From positions 1-8,518 of the forward strand of contig CATPCO010000661.1 of the NCBI GenBank assembly GCA_955652925.1: a DNA stretch of 8,518 nucleotides. The letters are read 5' to 3'. Within the stretch, counting starts at the first letter, position 1. Each line of letters opens with the position of its first letter. The DNA comes from an uncultured Xanthobacteraceae bacterium. Its GTDB lineage: Bacteria; Pseudomonadota; Alphaproteobacteria; Rhizobiales; Xanthobacteraceae. The notes beneath the pieces were generated by a model, which was given only the letters and a program-made list of their open reading frames with translations, ran no database searches and had not been told where the DNA came from. This document shows positions 7,523 to 8,518 of this stretch, piece by piece. The position numbers and the translations under genes are program-made.

Positions 7523-8151
7523 CCGTCGCTGTTGCCGTTTATGGTAGCCCGTCCGAGGCGCTGATCAGTGCAAGCGAAGCCGGTCCCGCTCCCAAGCGGA
7601 TCGTAGTCGCCTACGGCTTCTGGATCTTCCTGTTAAGCGACATCGTGATGTTCTCGGCGCTGTTTGCGTCCTACGCGGTGCTCGTGCACGCGACTGCGGG
7701 CGGTCCAACAGGTGCAGAGTTATTCAATCAGGTCAGCGTCGCGATCGAGACCGCTTGTCTTCTCGCCTCGAGCTACACCTGCGGGCTGATGTCGCTGGCC
7801 ATCAGCTCGCGACGGCACCTCGGCACTTATCTCGGGGCTGCGATCACCTTCGCGCTCGGCGCCGCATTCCTTGCTCTGGAGATCCGCGAGTTCGCCAACA
7901 TGATCGCCCAGGGTGCGACCCCACAACGCAGCGCGTTTCTTTCCGCCTTCTTCACCCTGGTCGGCTGCCACGGGCTGCACGTTACCGCCGGACTGATCTG
8001 GCTCACGGTGATGATGGCGCAGGTCGCAATTCAAGGTTTTCGCGTCGCCGTACAGCGCCGTCTGCTCTGTTTCTCCCTGTTCTGGCACACGCTCGACATC
8101 ATCTGGGTTGGGCTATTCACGGTCGTCTATCTGATGGGAGTCATCTCATGA
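7519..8151 (+). CDS. cyoC: Cytochrome bo3-type ubiquinol oxidase subunit III
   Basis: A 210-residue membrane protein (E. coli CyoC is 204) with five predicted helices after a soluble N-terminal stretch of about 28 residues. Family motifs are YGFWIFLLSDIVMFSALFASYAVL in the first helix region, GCHGLHVTAGLIWL in the fourth and FWHTLDIIWVGLFTVVYLMG in the last, all aligning with E. coli CyoC. It carries no redox cofactor; subunit III stabilises subunit I and supports its turnover. The start is well fixed: GGAGGT at 7507-7512 stands 6 nt before the ATG, and the ATG overlaps the cyoB stop by 4 bp. The N-terminal 28 residues are low in conserved features and vary across the family. Confidence 0.96.
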   Translation: MTVAVAVYGSPSEALISASEAGPAPKRIVVAYGFWIFLLSDIVMFSALFASYAVLVHATAGGPTGAELFNQVSVAIETACLLASSYTCGLMSLAISSRRHLGTYLGAAITFALGAAFLALEIREFANMIAQGATPQRSAFLSAFFTLVGCHGLHVTAGLIWLTVMMAQVAIQGFRVAVQRRLLCFSLFWHTLDIIWVGLFTVVYLMGVIS

Positions 8152-8518
8152 CGGACACGCGGTACGATCGCGCACCCGGAGACACGTTAACAGCTGTCGA
8201 GATGCAAGCCGCGACGCCGTCCGGTTTCCTCGTCTACACAATCGGATTATTTCTGGCCGTTGTTCTCACCGCGACGTCTTTCTGGGTTGCCAACACGTCG
8301 CTGATCTGGCCCCCCGGCGTGTCGCTGGGGCTTGCCGTCCTCGGCATCGCCCAGATGGGAGTCCATCTGGTGTTCTTCCTCCACATCACCACCGGCCCGG
8401 ACAACACCAACAACGTTCTGGCGCTTGCGTTTGGCGTTCTCATCGTAGCCCTGGTGATTGCCGGCTCGCTCTGGATCATGGCCAATCTGAACGCGAACAT
8501 GATGCCGTCATCCGACCT
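8148..8518 (+). CDS. cyoD: Cytochrome bo3-type ubiquinol oxidase subunit IV, 3' end outside window
   Basis: Partial gene with 123 codons visible and no stop before the right edge. The ATG overlaps the cyoC stop by 4 bp, with GGGAG at 8136-8140 in front. Three membrane helices can be seen at about 28-48, 58-79 and 90-112. Motifs shared with E. coli CyoD (109 aa) are VHLVFFLHI (72-80), SLWIMANLN (107-115) and NMM (117-119); in E. coli the protein ends just after the equivalent NMM, so probably only a few residues are missing here. The soluble N-terminus is some ten residues longer than in E. coli. Subunit IV has no cofactor and is thought to assist assembly of the CuB site. cyoE (haem O synthase) or SURF1-type assembly genes often follow but are not visible here. 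Confidence 0.93.
   Translation, partial: MTDTRYDRAPGDTLTAVEMQAATPSGFLVYTIGLFLAVVLTATSFWVANTSLIWPPGVSLGLAVLGIAQMGVHLVFFLHITTGPDNTNNVLALAFGVLIVALVIAGSLWIMANLNANMMPSSD

Noticed and set aside
1..8518. Mobile element, CRISPR array, tRNA or rRNA
   Set aside because: No transposase or integrase motif, no regularly spaced repeats, no cloverleaf or rRNA-like segment seen. Gaps between genes are at most 136 bp.

Overview
The window looks like chromosome from a GC-rich proteobacterium, most likely an alphaproteobacterium of the Bradyrhizobium/Hyphomicrobiales kind. That placement is inferred from base composition, codon use and gene types, not from a marker gene. All genes supported here lie on the + strand and nearly all of the DNA is coding. 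All of them look respiratory: two oxidative dehydrogenase modules and one terminal oxidase.

Region 1 (1-2643) holds the 3' part of a large molybdenum-cofactor subunit of the isoquinoline 1-oxidoreductase / nicotinate dehydrogenase family (xanthine oxidase superfamily). Four bases after it begins a membrane-anchored cytochrome c with three CXXCH haem sites. A [2Fe-2S] subunit normally completes this enzyme and would be expected upstream, outside the window. The substrate (an N-heterocycle or an aldehyde) cannot be read from the sequence.

Region 2 (2644-2779) is a 136-bp gap with one imperfect inverted repeat and the poxB ribosome binding site. It probably separates two transcription units.

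Region 3 (2780-8518) holds poxB, a pyruvate:ubiquinone oxidoreductase that keeps the C-terminal membrane-binding helix. After 61 bp come cyoA, cyoB, cyoC and the start of cyoD, the four subunits of a cytochrome bo3-type ubiquinol oxidase. The cyo genes are joined by three consecutive 4-bp ATGA overlaps. cyoD runs off the right edge close to its expected end.

Read together, PoxB would pass electrons from pyruvate decarboxylation to ubiquinone, and Cyo would oxidise the ubiquinol with O2 and pump protons. This makes a compact pyruvate-to-oxygen chain. The Mo-hydroxylase/cytochrome c module could feed the same membrane chain, as comparable periplasmic dehydrogenases do in acetic acid bacteria, but that link is inferred from proximity. 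Every gene belongs to a known family and I see no undescribed system, mobile element, RNA gene or CRISPR array. The points of interest are the gene arrangement and two small intergenic signals.
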